A stretch of DNA of 64,000 bases from Candidatus Pseudobacter hemicellulosilyticus (GCA_029202545.1 CP119311.1:4712001-4776000); one strand, 5' to 3'; counted from the stretch's first letter, positions 9,137 through 18,278 are shown. Numbers and translations: made by a program. Notes: a model not told the origin generated them from the sequence alone.

Positions 9137-10288
9137 TCAGTGCAGTACCGCTGCTAATTTTTCCTCCAGCTCTTTGCCACGCAGGTTGGCAGCAATGATC
9201 ACGCCATTGGGATCCAGCAGGAAATTCTGCGGTACCGCCCGTACATAATATTGTTTGGCCACTTCATTTTCCCAGCCTTTCAGATCGCTGACATGCAGCC
9301 AGGGCAGTCCGTCGTCCTTGATGGCTTTGAGCCAGGGATCCTTGGTCTTGTCCAGGGAAACAGCCAGGATCTCGAAGTTCTTGTCCTTGTATTTTTCATA
9401 AGCCTTTACCACGTTGGGATTCTCCGCCCGGCAGGGTCCGCACCAGCTGGCCCAGAAATCGATCAGCACATATTTACCGCGCAGGGAAGATAATTTCAAT
9501 TCCTTTCCTTCAGTATCGTCCTGCACAAAGTCCGGCGCCACAGCGCCCACAGCTGTTTTGAAAGCAGCGGCCAGCCTGTCTTCAAAAGCCCTGGCGTCAG
9601 CCGTGCCTTTCAATGTTGCATCCAGGGCATTGTATTGTTCCTGCACTGCCTGGGGATCATTGATGATACTGCGCTGCGTTATCAGGTTATAGCTCACCCA
9701 GGATTTGGGATGTGTTTTGATAAAAGCCGCATCAATTGGCCTGGTCAGCTTCATCACGGACTGCAGGGAATCCATCAGGGCCTTATATTCAGCAGACTGC
9801 TTGTCCTTGCTGTAAGGGGCCATGGCTTCATTGATGGCTTTCAGCTGGTCGTTGACCGGCTTCTTTTTTGCTACCAGACCCGCATAGTCCTGCTGCGCAG
9901 CAGAACCCTTAATGCTGGCAGTTTTCAGGTCCTTGCCCTTGAAGCGGATCTTACCTTCATCCAGGTAGAACTGTACGCCATCCCGGCCTACTATTTCACC
10001 ACCATAGCCAAAAGCCAGGCCCATCCGGGGATTGTCGCTGGACTTTACCAGGTAGATCACCCCTGTGCCCGGTTTGTTGACCGTTCCTTTGAAAGCAAAG
10101 CTGCCTTTTGCCAGCTCGGTGGTATCCTGCACCCTTTTCCCGTCATAGCTGTAGGAGAGGATCACTTTGGCAGGTTCGCCCACATCATCAATTTTCCCTT
10201 CCAGGGTAAATGGCCATTTGTCTTTTTGCTGAGCCGACAGCACCATGCCCGACAGGGTGGCTGCAGCGAGGAGGATTGTCTTTTTCAT
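9137..10288 (-). CDS. TlpA-family thiol-disulfide oxidoreductase with N-terminal DUF4369-like domain (proximal copy)
   Basis: A 383-residue exported protein with signal peptide MKKTILLAAATLSGMVLSAQ. The N-terminal beta domain (about 25-125) has the DUF4369 pattern 'FTLEGKIDDVGEPAKVILSY'. A helical segment follows, and then a thioredoxin domain (about 250-383) with WCGPC in 'WASWCGPCRAENP' and the cis-Pro loop 'RAVPQNFLL'. Its role is predicted to be periplasmic thiol redox chemistry. It sits 26 bases downstream of the M43-like lipoprotein gene and upstream of a second TlpA gene. Such tandem thioredoxins are frequent in SusCD loci, but their substrate is not settled. Confidence 0.9.
   Translation of the reverse strand: MKKTILLAAATLSGMVLSAQQKDKWPFTLEGKIDDVGEPAKVILSYSYDGKRVQDTTELAKGSFAFKGTVNKPGTGVIYLVKSSDNPRMGLAFGYGGEIVGRDGVQFYLDEGKIRFKGKDLKTASIKGSAAQQDYAGLVAKKKPVNDQLKAINEAMAPYSKDKQSAEYKALMDSLQSVMKLTRPIDAAFIKTHPKSWVSYNLITQRSIINDPQAVQEQYNALDATLKGTADARAFEDRLAAAFKTAVGAVAPDFVQDDTEGKELKLSSLRGKYVLIDFWASWCGPCRAENPNVVKAYEKYKDKNFEILAVSLDKTKDPWLKAIKDDGLPWLHVSDLKGWENEVAKQYYVRAVPQNFLLDPNGVIIAANLRGKELEEKLAAVLH
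9438..9475 (-). repeat. 38-bp tract identical to 8266-8303
   Basis: Second copy of the identical active-site tract, in the proximal TlpA gene, about 1.17 kb from the first and in the same orientation. Confidence 0.9.
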
Positions 10289-10314
10289 ATGTTTTATAAT
10301 AATAGAGTGTGTTT

Positions 10315-11595
10315 TTATTGTGTTTTACTATTCATCCGGCCAGGACATTTTGCCATGACCGCCCGCATACGCGCTACCTGATCGGCAGTGATGGAGTTGA
10401 CCAGGGTAGGGTAGCGACTGTCGTCCATTACATTGTCCGTGACGTATTTGTCATTGTCGATCCCCACTTTCATGGCAAAAGCATAACTGGCATTGAAAGG
10501 ATGCTGACCATTGAACTTGCGGGTGTCATAGCAGTAATCATGGTGCAGCCTGCCCGATGTACCGTACAGCGGCGTGTACAGTCCATAGAAATTACCGATC
10601 CATTTAAAAGCTTCTATCTTCCTTTCAAAACCCGGGAAGAAAATAGTACGTGGCAGGCCCACACAGGTATTGGCATAATCAACGGTGAAATCATTTTCAT
10701 CCACGGCCGTAGTGGGAATGCCCAGTACCGCTTCCTCACCGGTGGCAGGCGCCAGCTGTTTGGCCGGATAGCCGGCACTGGTGGCATAGTTGGTGCCCAT
10801 CGGCAGTACCTGCACATTCAGAAAGGCCTTGGGGTTCCAGATCAGCGTAGCTTTATTGGTATTGATATATGCAATCACATCCGTGTAGGAGATGCTGGTG
10901 GCCAGCGGGTTCACTTTTACATTGTCACTGTACAGCTGTTTGTTGAAGCCCGGCTGCGCCAGGGTTTGACCCAGGTAATTTTTAGCGGCCAGCCGGAATT
11001 CCACATTGGCCGAAGTGCCGTTGGGACTATGGCTCCATTTATTGTTGATCAGCTCGTTCATGTACTGCACAGCCGCCACCAGCTGCTCATGGGTGACATT
11101 CTGGTAAGAGGATACATCATAGGAAGAATGGGTGGGATTCAGCTCCCAGACATGGAAGATCACATCCACGTATACTTTGGGCGGCAGGACTGGCTTTTCG
11201 CGCAGCGCTACTTTTTTAGTTTCGGAACGGACCGGACCGATCTCGGCATGGAATTTCACCGTGTCCACCGGGATAGTTGTGCTGGAGTAGCTGAGGCCCA
11301 CTTCCCGGCCCGAGACTTCTTCTATCACTTTCAGGACGCCTTCGGGAAACTGCTTAAGGTCTACCAGCTCAAAAGTATCCTTGCCGGTAGAGAGGGTCAG
11401 GTGGCGGTAGGCTTCTACAATAAAGTCCAGCCGCGCCTGTCCATCGGCGATCAGCATTTTATCGGTGGCGGAAAAATATACGCTGTCTATATCTTCCAGG
11501 GTAGCCTGGTACATTTTATAATCAAAGCCCTTCTTTTCACAGGCTGTGAAAAGCAAACCAATCACAAGGGCCGGCACACTCAATAGTCTGTTCAT
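10315..11595 (-). CDS. M43 (pappalysin/cytophagalysin)-like lipoprotein lacking the zinc-binding motif
   Basis: A 426-residue lipoprotein (MNRLLSVPALVIGLLFTACE, lipid Cys19). The start at 11595 is chosen because an upstream in-frame start would bury the signal. From about residue 150 the layout follows M43 peptidases: 'VDVIFHVWEL', 'FLNVQVLPMG', a GyA.P-type segment 'SAGYPAK', and an end segment 'VMDDSRY...ITADQVARM' like the family's MDYS...FT..QvaRM. Where the family has HEVGHYLGLYH this protein has KWIGNFYGLYT (residues 331-341), so all three zinc His and the catalytic Glu are gone while the scaffold Gly-Leu-Tyr stays. It is probably a non-catalytic binding protein. It lies between SusD and two TlpA genes. 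Confidence 0.75.
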   Translation of the reverse strand: MNRLLSVPALVIGLLFTACEKKGFDYKMYQATLEDIDSVYFSATDKMLIADGQARLDFIVEAYRHLTLSTGKDTFELVDLKQFPEGVLKVIEEVSGREVGLSYSSTTIPVDTVKFHAEIGPVRSETKKVALREKPVLPPKVYVDVIFHVWELNPTHSSYDVSSYQNVTHEQLVAAVQYMNELINNKWSHSPNGTSANVEFRLAAKNYLGQTLAQPGFNKQLYSDNVKVNPLATSISYTDVIAYINTNKATLIWNPKAFLNVQVLPMGTNYATSAGYPAKQLAPATGEEAVLGIPTTAVDENDFTVDYANTCVGLPRTIFFPGFERKIEAFKWIGNFYGLYTPLYGTSGRLHHDYCYDTRKFNGQHPFNASYAFAMKVGIDNDKYVTDNVMDDSRYPTLVNSITADQVARMRAVMAKCPGRMNSKTQ

Positions 11596-11623
11596 ATCAT
11601 TTGTTTGGAGTAGTGAAGCAGGT

Positions 11624-13180
11624 TTAGTATTCAATGGGGATCCAGCCGTCATTGGGCACCATGGCCGGGTTCTCGGCCAGTTCCGACAAGGGGATCTGCA
11701 GCGCGTAGCGGTAATCATCCGGCCCTACGCTGAGCTGGTATTCTTTCTGGAAGAAGGTCAGCGTCCGCGTGATGGTCCCGGGCCTGTAGCGCTTCAGGTC
11801 CAGCCAGCGCTTGTCCGTATCGCCAAAGAATTCCTTTCTTCTCTCATTGATGATCTCCTGCAGCAGCGCATCACCGGACAGACCATCGGCGGTGCCGGCA
11901 TTACGCAGGCCTTTGAAGGTATTGAGGGTGGCGATGGCATCGCCGGGTTTATTGAGCCGGTACTGGGCTTCCGCCAGGAACAGCCAGGCTTCTTCGGGTT
12001 TGAAAACGCAGATATTGCCGCGCTTGATACTGCCGCTGGTAGTGCCATCGGATGGCCAGGCCCAGTTGAGGGTCTTGCCTTCAACGCCTACTTTACCGCC
12101 GGCGCGACTGGCAGTCATATTGAAGATAGCGCTGATCCGCACATCGCCGGGAGTGAACAGCCCGGCAAATGCTGCGGAAAGCGGGATGTCTTCCGGTCCA
12201 TAGGTGCCGGGGCTGAGGTACTGATAGCAGGAACCAAAAAGCGGACTGACAGCCCCCTGTGAATTGTTTTCCTGGCATAAGCCCGGGTAAGCCGGGTTCC
12301 TGCCGCCATAGGCATTGATCATATCAGTTGCCGTTTGCGGGATGGAAGCGGCTGTGCCTTCCGCAGCAGCAGCAGCATGCGTGAGCAACTGCTCATAGTC
12401 GCCTGCCTCTTTGGCCGGTGACTCCGCCTTGAACCAGTATACCTGTGCCGCCAGGTGATGCAGGCGGCGGGCATCGTAAAAAACATTGAACCCTACCAAC
12501 GGCGCTGTCCGGTTGATCATGGTCAGCGATTTGTTGAGATCGTCCAGGATCACCTGGTATACTTCTGCATGCGTCTTGCGGGCCATGGTGATGCCCAGCA
12601 CGCCCTGGCCGGTATGCAGGTATACAGGAATGCCCTGGTCCGCTTTATGATAGGGACCAAAGTATTGCAGCAGCTTGAGGAAATAATAGGCGCGGTGGGC
12701 ATGCAGCTCACCCAGCAGCTGGTCCCGCTGCTGCTCAGTAGCATCGGTGATCTCTTCCATCTGGTCTATCAGGCTGTTGAGAAAACCGATGATCTCGTAA
12801 TGCTGCGACCAGATCGTATTCGGCGTGGTCTGGTCATTCCACAACAGCAAATTCGCATAACCGGATTCCAGCTTCAGGTGATAGTTATTGGGCTGAAGAT
12901 AGGTCTGTGTCAGCGCTGTTTCAAAATCAATATTGTCTGAATAAGCTTCAAACAGCAGGTTGGCGGCATTGGGCGAGAGGCACATGACATTGCCGTACAA
13001 AGGTTTCACCCGCAATTCCGCCACCCCTTTCAGGTAGGAGGCCAGCAGGGTCCGGATATCATTGACAGTGGTCACTGTCCGCTCATTCTTGGCCGGCAGG
13101 TCAAGGTATTTCTTGCAGCCTGTGGACAGCAGGATCGCTATGATCAGTGATGGTATCAGTAAGTTATTTTTCATTGCCAT
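11624..13180 (-). CDS. SusD/RagB-family outer-membrane lipoprotein
   Basis: A 518-residue lipoprotein with lipid Cys22 (ILLSTGCKKYLDLP). It shows the SusD-like helical TPR core (from about residue 80), a 'QLLGELHAHRAYYFLKLLQYFGPY' helix typical of the family and the C-terminal 'INERRKEFFGDTDKRWLDLKRY' motif. It should cap the SusC barrel at 13185-16712, whose stop lies four bases upstream, and bind the substrate at the cell surface. No direct clue to substrate is visible. The C-terminal 'ELAENPAMVPNDGW' is the usual RagB-like ending. Confidence 0.95.
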   Translation of the reverse strand: MAMKNNLLIPSLIIAILLSTGCKKYLDLPAKNERTVTTVNDIRTLLASYLKGVAELRVKPLYGNVMCLSPNAANLLFEAYSDNIDFETALTQTYLQPNNYHLKLESGYANLLLWNDQTTPNTIWSQHYEIIGFLNSLIDQMEEITDATEQQRDQLLGELHAHRAYYFLKLLQYFGPYHKADQGIPVYLHTGQGVLGITMARKTHAEVYQVILDDLNKSLTMINRTAPLVGFNVFYDARRLHHLAAQVYWFKAESPAKEAGDYEQLLTHAAAAAEGTAASIPQTATDMINAYGGRNPAYPGLCQENNSQGAVSPLFGSCYQYLSPGTYGPEDIPLSAAFAGLFTPGDVRISAIFNMTASRAGGKVGVEGKTLNWAWPSDGTTSGSIKRGNICVFKPEEAWLFLAEAQYRLNKPGDAIATLNTFKGLRNAGTADGLSGDALLQEIINERRKEFFGDTDKRWLDLKRYRPGTITRTLTFFQKEYQLSVGPDDYRYALQIPLSELAENPAMVPNDGWIPIEY

Positions 13181-13184
13181 AAGT

Positions 13185-16100
13185 TTAGAATCCTACAGTA
13201 AGGGAAAGCGTATAGTTCCGGGTATTGGGATAACCGAAGGTGGTCTTGGTCTCCGCATCCGTACCGCTGTATTCACTCAGCGTGAATACATTCATGGCCA
13301 CCAGGGTAGCCTTCACCGTTTTGAAGGCCGACCTACCCAGCAGCTGCCTCGGCGCACGCCAGGAAACAGCCATCTCATTGCATTTGAGGTAGGCGCCACT
13401 TTCAATATCAGTGGAGATCAGGTAGCTGGTATGCGTAGCAGTGCCATAGGCGCGGTACACAGGGATATTGGTGATATCACCCGGCTGACGCCAGCGGTAC
13501 AGGTTATCTTTTAACCGGTTGGTCCTGCTGGCCGTTACCTCGTTGGTAACGCCACTGGGCCCTTCTCGTCTGTCCAGGAAACTCAGGATCTGGCTGCCCT
13601 CTGCATACACAAAACTGGCCGTCAGCTCAAAAGCTTTGTAGGTTAGCCGGGTATTGAAACCGCCATAACTTTCCGGATCATTATGCCCCAGGTAGTAGGG
13701 ACGATAGCCCGCCGTCAGGTTGGCCACGCTGATATTGCTCAGGTTCACCAGCGCATCTTCATAGGTGGTCTCCGTTTTACCGTTCACCACTTTATCATTC
13801 TTTTTCTGTGCCTTGACAATCAGGCTGCCGGTCTCCGGATCCACATGGGAGAACTTATACCCGAACCAGCTGTTGACCGGGTAGTCCTGTATGTTCTGGG
13901 TATAGATATTGGCAAGGGTGGGAACATCTTTCTCAAATACATTGGTGAGCTTGTTGACCACGTTGGTGAAGTTGCCGCTGACTTCCCAGAGCCAGTTCTT
14001 GTTCTTCACCACTTCCACGCGCACACTGATCTCATAACCCCTGTTGGTCAGGTTGCCCACGTTGATAGTAGCAGAAGTGCGGCCAACAGAAGGCGGTGTT
14101 CTGGTATTGTCCAGCAGGTCCGTCACTTCTTCATTGAAGTAACGCAGCTCTGTATTGAACCTGCCTTTGAACAGGGAGAGTTCCAGGCCCAGGTTGGTTT
14201 CTTTTTTCTTCTCCCATTTAATAACAGGATTGCCATAATCAAAGCCCGTGGCAATGGGGATATTGGCATATACTGCCGAACCAATGGTATAGGTATGGAA
14301 AGGCAGCACGCTGCGGTTGATACTGCCGCGGTAACCATGCCCTACGGACAGCACCAGCCTGCTCAGGATGGACTCCCTATTTTTCAGGAAAGCTTCATTG
14401 TGTGCATTCCAGCGTACACCGGCGCTCCAGAGCGGGGAGAACTGGTTATCGCTGCCAATGATGTCCACGCCATCATAGCGTATGTTGCCGTTGAACACAT
14501 AGCGGTTGTCGAACGCATAGGCCATAGAGCCGATAAAGGAAGCGCTGCGGTTCTCCCTGGTGGAAGAGCCGCCCAGCTTTGTAAGGTCCAGGTTCAGGAA
14601 ACGCGTGTCCGGCACCAGGTCCCAGCTGGGATAACCGGCAATGGCATAGTCCTGGAGATAGATGGGATTGAAATGGTTGAACTGATCATTTTTTACAGCC
14701 CCGAATTCATTGGCGAAGAAAGCCTGTACAAAATGGTCTTTGCCAAAAGTGTTGTTGAACTCCAGGGTATTCCGGATGGTATAGTCAAACGTGCGACCGG
14801 TACTTTCCAGCAAATATCCCCGGTTATGTTCCGGCAGGATAGAGCTGTTCATGGAAGAACGCAGCAGCCAGTTGTTGAGATAAGAACGATAAGTGCCTTC
14901 GGCCGCTTCTTCCTTATCATGCACTGAAGTATAGGATGCTACTACATTACCGGTGTATTTGAAGAAGCGCAGGAAATCATATTCCACCGTGAACTGCCCC
15001 CGGATATTGCCGTAGATATTGGTCTTCCGGTTATCCCGCAGCTCGCGGACAATATTGAAAGTGGAATAATAGAGATCGGAGAAATTACCGATGGAATAGG
15101 GGATGGGCCGGTAGGTATTGTCCCAGGCATAGGAGCCGTCTTCGTTGTAGGGCTTCTCATAGGGATTGGCAAACACGGCATATTTAAAAGGATCCATACC
15201 CGCCTGTCCTTCCACGTTTTTCTTCATGGTAGTGTACAGGTTGAAGCGGAACAGCAGCTTATCGGTCACAAAGCGGGAGAGCTTCATATTGATGCCGCCG
15301 GTCTGGAACTTGTTTTCTATCAGGCTGCCCTGCATATCCTGGAAGTTCAGGGAGGCAAAGTAGGTGGTCTTGGTATTGCCGCCACTGAAACTGATATTGT
15401 GCGACTGGCTCTTGCCGATCCGGTACAGCTCTTTGATCCAGTCCGTATTGGTCTGTTCCAGTTGCGCAATCCTTGCTTCGGCTTCCTCATGGGTAATAGC
15501 GCCTTTATCGGCCAGGTTCAGCAGCTGGATCACCCTGCCGCCCTGTTCATAGGGAGGCCAGTAATCTTCGCGGATACTTCTTTCAAAAGCAACTTTCTCT
15601 TTGGCGTTCATGAAACTGAACGTATTCTCCGGACGCATGGTGACGCCAAACTTGCCACTGTAGTTGATATAGTCATTCCCGATCTTACCATTCTTGGTGG
15701 TGATCACAATTACGCCGTTGGCGGCGCGGGAGCCATAGATGGAAGCGGCAGTGGCATCTTTAAGAATGGTGATGCTTTCAATATTCTCCGGCGGGATATT
15801 GCCAATGCCATTAGTGATCAGGGAATTCATACCGCCGGATACTTCGCCAGATTGCAGCGGCATACCATCCAGTACATAGAGCGGCTCCACATTGCCGGTC
15901 AGGGTATTGATACCCCGGATGATGATCTGCCCGGTTTCTCCGGGCCTGCCGGAAGTACTGCGGATATACACGCCGGGCATGCGACCGGCCAGCGCTTTGT
16001 CGAACGTAGTGATCCCGGTATTCTCCAGGTCTTTGGCGGTAGCTACCGCTACGGAGCCGATGCTGACTGATTTCTTCCGGTCCTGGAAACCGCTCACCAC

Positions 16101-16712
16101 TACATCCGTCATTTCAATGACGGTCTTGATCATAGTGATATTGAGTTGGGTGCGGTTTGGATCGCGGACCTGCACCTGCATGGGCTTGAAACCGATATAG
16201 GAGAACTGGATCACTTCTCCTGGTTCTATAGCAATGGAAAACTGCCCGTTGGCATTGGTGCTGGCGCCATAGGTGCCGCCGGTGCTGCGGCCTTTGACCT
16301 GCACAGATACACCGGCCAGCGGTTTGCCTTCTTCATCCGTTACCCTTCCCTGGATGCGGATGGGAGCCGGTTCCTCCGGCGCAAGGGGCGGCGCCAAAGC
16401 AGGAGCAGCTGCTTTCTGGCGGATAAAAATGGTCTGGTTCTCGATGGAAAAATCCAGGGGCTGTTCCCGGAACACTTCCTCCAGGAAATGATTGACGGGC
16501 ATATTGTTGACCGAAATGGTAACCGGTATGCTTTTTCGGATCTGGTTGTATTTCCAGACCACGAAATAACCGGTTTGTCTTTCGATCTCGCCGAAAACTT
16601 TTTCCAGCGATACCCCCCTCCCGGAGAAGGTCACAGTTTGTGCCGTGCTTTTTGCCGCCACATGCAGGCAAAAAACAAATAGCAGGATAGCAGTCAGTCT
16701 CATAACACGCAT
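13185..16712 (-). CDS. SusC/RagA-family TonB-dependent transporter with STN signalling domain
   Basis: A 1175-residue outer-membrane transporter. The ATG at 16712 is chosen because it opens a signal peptide (MRVMRLTAILLFVFCLHVAA). An STN domain follows (about 30-100, 'VSLEKVFGEIERQTGYFV'), then a carboxypeptidase-D-like Ig domain (about 120-205), a plug (about 215-330, 'GQIIIRGINTLTG...PLYVLDGMPL') and a 22-strand-type barrel ending in Phe. STN domains link such transporters to a FecR anti-sigma factor, and the FecR and ECF sigma genes lie directly upstream. It is predicted to import its ligand with TonB energy and to signal its presence. Confidence 0.95.
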   Translation of the reverse strand: MRVMRLTAILLFVFCLHVAAKSTAQTVTFSGRGVSLEKVFGEIERQTGYFVVWKYNQIRKSIPVTISVNNMPVNHFLEEVFREQPLDFSIENQTIFIRQKAAAPALAPPLAPEEPAPIRIQGRVTDEEGKPLAGVSVQVKGRSTGGTYGASTNANGQFSIAIEPGEVIQFSYIGFKPMQVQVRDPNRTQLNITMIKTVIEMTDVVVSGFQDRKKSVSIGSVAVATAKDLENTGITTFDKALAGRMPGVYIRSTSGRPGETGQIIIRGINTLTGNVEPLYVLDGMPLQSGEVSGGMNSLITNGIGNIPPENIESITILKDATAASIYGSRAANGVIVITTKNGKIGNDYINYSGKFGVTMRPENTFSFMNAKEKVAFERSIREDYWPPYEQGGRVIQLLNLADKGAITHEEAEARIAQLEQTNTDWIKELYRIGKSQSHNISFSGGNTKTTYFASLNFQDMQGSLIENKFQTGGINMKLSRFVTDKLLFRFNLYTTMKKNVEGQAGMDPFKYAVFANPYEKPYNEDGSYAWDNTYRPIPYSIGNFSDLYYSTFNIVRELRDNRKTNIYGNIRGQFTVEYDFLRFFKYTGNVVASYTSVHDKEEAAEGTYRSYLNNWLLRSSMNSSILPEHNRGYLLESTGRTFDYTIRNTLEFNNTFGKDHFVQAFFANEFGAVKNDQFNHFNPIYLQDYAIAGYPSWDLVPDTRFLNLDLTKLGGSSTRENRSASFIGSMAYAFDNRYVFNGNIRYDGVDIIGSDNQFSPLWSAGVRWNAHNEAFLKNRESILSRLVLSVGHGYRGSINRSVLPFHTYTIGSAVYANIPIATGFDYGNPVIKWEKKKETNLGLELSLFKGRFNTELRYFNEEVTDLLDNTRTPPSVGRTSATINVGNLTNRGYEISVRVEVVKNKNWLWEVSGNFTNVVNKLTNVFEKDVPTLANIYTQNIQDYPVNSWFGYKFSHVDPETGSLIVKAQKKNDKVVNGKTETTYEDALVNLSNISVANLTAGYRPYYLGHNDPESYGGFNTRLTYKAFELTASFVYAEGSQILSFLDRREGPSGVTNEVTASRTNRLKDNLYRWRQPGDITNIPVYRAYGTATHTSYLISTDIESGAYLKCNEMAVSWRAPRQLLGRSAFKTVKATLVAMNVFTLSEYSGTDAETKTTFGYPNTRNYTLSLTVGF

Positions 16713-16722
16713 CGTTTGAGTG

Positions 16723-16731
16723 ACGAACCAA
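16723..16731 (+). repeat. ACGAACCAA motif, copy 1
   Basis: Located 11 bases upstream of the susC start codon; context TGACGAACCAATGG. Confidence 0.6.
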
Positions 16732-16850
16732 TGGCGTGATCGTACCCGGTAGTTGGTTAGGTCTTCCCGTTGTACAACAGCAGTTTGATTACAAAATGCG
16801 CCGGCAAAGAGCCGGGCTTCAGCAATGATTAATTGCATACTTTTGCAGTG

Positions 16851-17047
16851 CCTCTTTCGCCTGCGCAAGCGCAAACAAAAGAGGGTTAGTTTTGGGTTAA
16901 CAATAAAAAACAGTCTATCAGGCTCGGACGTCTTTGCACAGCTACTCTGTTTCAAGCCACAGCAGCTGACCGCGCAGGCAGTCCTTTAAAACTTAACTCA
17001 GACTTGCTGAACTGCTCCGGTCTCCAGCCAGGAGCAGTTCTTTTTTT
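16851..17047 (+). ncRNA. Candidate antisense small RNA in the susC leader
   Basis: A plus-strand transcript of about 200 nt would run from just after the -7 word TACTTTTG (16838-16845), through a 5' hairpin (CCTCTTT/AAAGAGG), to a 10-bp terminator stem with seven T at 17041-17047. It would be wholly antisense to the fecR-susC leader. The arrangement resembles the DonS-type cis-antisense RNAs described for Bacteroides polysaccharide loci. No -33 element was found, and expression is unproven. Confidence 0.35.
17009..17047 (+). terminator. Plus-strand intrinsic terminator with no plus-strand gene before it
   Basis: GAACTGCTCC and GGAGCAGTTC (perfect 10 bp, 12-base loop) are followed by seven T. 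All flanking genes are on the minus strand, where there is no T-tract after the hairpin. Confidence 0.75.
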
Positions 17048-17056
17048 ATATAGGGT

Positions 17057-17065
17057 ACGAACCAA
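17057..17065 (+). repeat. ACGAACCAA motif, copy 2
   Basis: Located 11 bases past the fecR stop and 10 bases after the plus-strand terminator T-tract. Confidence 0.6.
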
Positions 17066-17075
17066 TCACTGATGG

Positions 17076-18278
17076 TCAGGGATGCACTATCAGTTGACGG
17101 CCTTTAATGGTAAACTTCAGTTCGTTATCACCCAGGTTCTTGATGATCTGCGAGAGGCTCAGGCTGCGCTGTATCTTACCGCCAAACTCCACATGGGGAA
17201 TATCCCCGGCATACACCACTTCCACATCATACCAGCGGGCTATCTGCCGCATGGCTGCCGGCAGGTCTGAGTGTTCAAAATTGAAAACGCCGTTTTTCCA
17301 GGCTACTACCTGCTCCAGGTTCACCGGGCTGATAACGGGTTCAGCTTTGCCGGCCACAAAGGAGGCCTGCTGGCCGGGCAGGAGGCTTGCGGCAACGCTC
17401 CTGCTGCGCGATTCGTCTTGTACGCCTACATAGGCTTTGCCCTCGACCAGGGTAATGCGGGTGGCGGCCTCATCTTCATAGGCGTTTACATTCAGGCCCC
17501 GGGCCTGCACCAGGGAGCTGATGCCGCTGGTATGCACTACAAATTCTTTATCAGCGTCGGGCGCCACTTCCAGGTAGGCTTCGCCGGTAATGGTCACTTC
17601 CCGTTTGCTGCCTGTAAAAGCCACAGGATAGCGGATGGAGGATACTGCATTGAGCCATACCCTGGTGCCATCCGGCAGGACCAGCTGGAACTGCCGGCCA
17701 CGCGGGGTCTGCATGGTATTGTACAGTTCAGGACTTCCGGATAGCAACTGTTCATGTGCGTTATAGGTCAGCTGTCCGTTCTGCAGCACTACCTGCATAT
17801 TGCCTTCCCGCGCAATAGTGCCGTTGCCCAGGCTGTCGAGGACAATCACCCGGCCATCGGCCAGGGTAAGGATGGCCCCGTCCTTTCCCGGCGCCACATC
17901 GGCCGGCGTTGCGGGGCTGGTATTGGCAGCGCCATCGCCCGGTAGAGGGACCTTATTGGTTCTCACCCAGAAAAAAACAGCTGCACCCGCCAGCAATACG
18001 ATGGCCGCAGCATATTTTACCCAGGCCAGGGGTTGCAATACATGGAGCCTGCCGGTCCCGCCAGACTCCTGTTCCCGGATGGATAACAGCAGCCGGTCCA
18101 GCATGGGCTGATCATGCGTGTCAAAAGTTTCCTGCGCCGATAAGCAGCGTTCATAATAGGCCAGCACCTGCTGCAGTTCAGCGGGCGGCAGGGTCTCCAG
18201 CCATTGGTTGAATGCCGTTCTTTCCGCATCGGTGGCAGTGCCTGCGGCAAAGCGGGGCAGTAATTCGGGATAGTTCAT
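17076..18278 (-). CDS. FecR-family anti-sigma factor (DUF4974 C-terminus)
   Basis: A 400-residue inner-membrane protein. A cytosolic N-terminal region (about 1-85) would hold the sigma factor. One membrane helix (about 88-108, 'YAAAIVLLAGAAVFFWV') leads to a periplasmic FecR domain (about 185-285, 'TPRGRQFQLVLPDGTRVWLN', 'GEAYLEVAPD') and a DUF4974 domain at the end ('FEHSDLPAAMRQIARWYDVEV'). The DUF4974/STN-like end should contact the STN domain of the SusC encoded downstream. It follows the sigma gene by 71 bases. Confidence 0.95.
   Translation of the reverse strand: MNYPELLPRFAAGTATDAERTAFNQWLETLPPAELQQVLAYYERCLSAQETFDTHDQPMLDRLLLSIREQESGGTGRLHVLQPLAWVKYAAAIVLLAGAAVFFWVRTNKVPLPGDGAANTSPATPADVAPGKDGAILTLADGRVIVLDSLGNGTIAREGNMQVVLQNGQLTYNAHEQLLSGSPELYNTMQTPRGRQFQLVLPDGTRVWLNAVSSIRYPVAFTGSKREVTITGEAYLEVAPDADKEFVVHTSGISSLVQARGLNVNAYEDEAATRITLVEGKAYVGVQDESRSRSVAASLLPGQQASFVAGKAEPVISPVNLEQVVAWKNGVFNFEHSDLPAAMRQIARWYDVEVVYAGDIPHVEFGGKIQRSLSLSQIIKNLGDNELKFTIKGRQLIVHP

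Larger units (their letters stand above)
16713..17075. other. fecR-susC intergenic leader with antisense signals
   Basis: These 363 bases hold the susC leader. On the plus strand they carry an intrinsic terminator (17009-17047), two exact TAnnTTTG words (16838-16845 and 16887-16894) and a 7-bp stem (16851-16857 with 16878-16884). Two copies of ACGAACCAA lie near the ends. An open minus-strand frame continues upstream of susC but has no sign of being translated. Confidence 0.6.

Noticed and set aside
14942..15927. Several plus-strand open frames inside susC and other long minus-strand genes
   Set aside because: They are antisense shadows caused by GC-rich codon use; they lack start signals and known motifs.
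16713..16955. Upstream extension of the susC frame
   Set aside because: It would place 81 basic, Cys-rich residues before a perfect signal peptide; the ATG at 16712 is the sensible start.
17009..17047. Reading the hairpin as the fecR terminator
   Set aside because: On the fecR strand the hairpin is preceded, not followed, by the T-tract equivalent, so it cannot end fecR transcription in the standard way.
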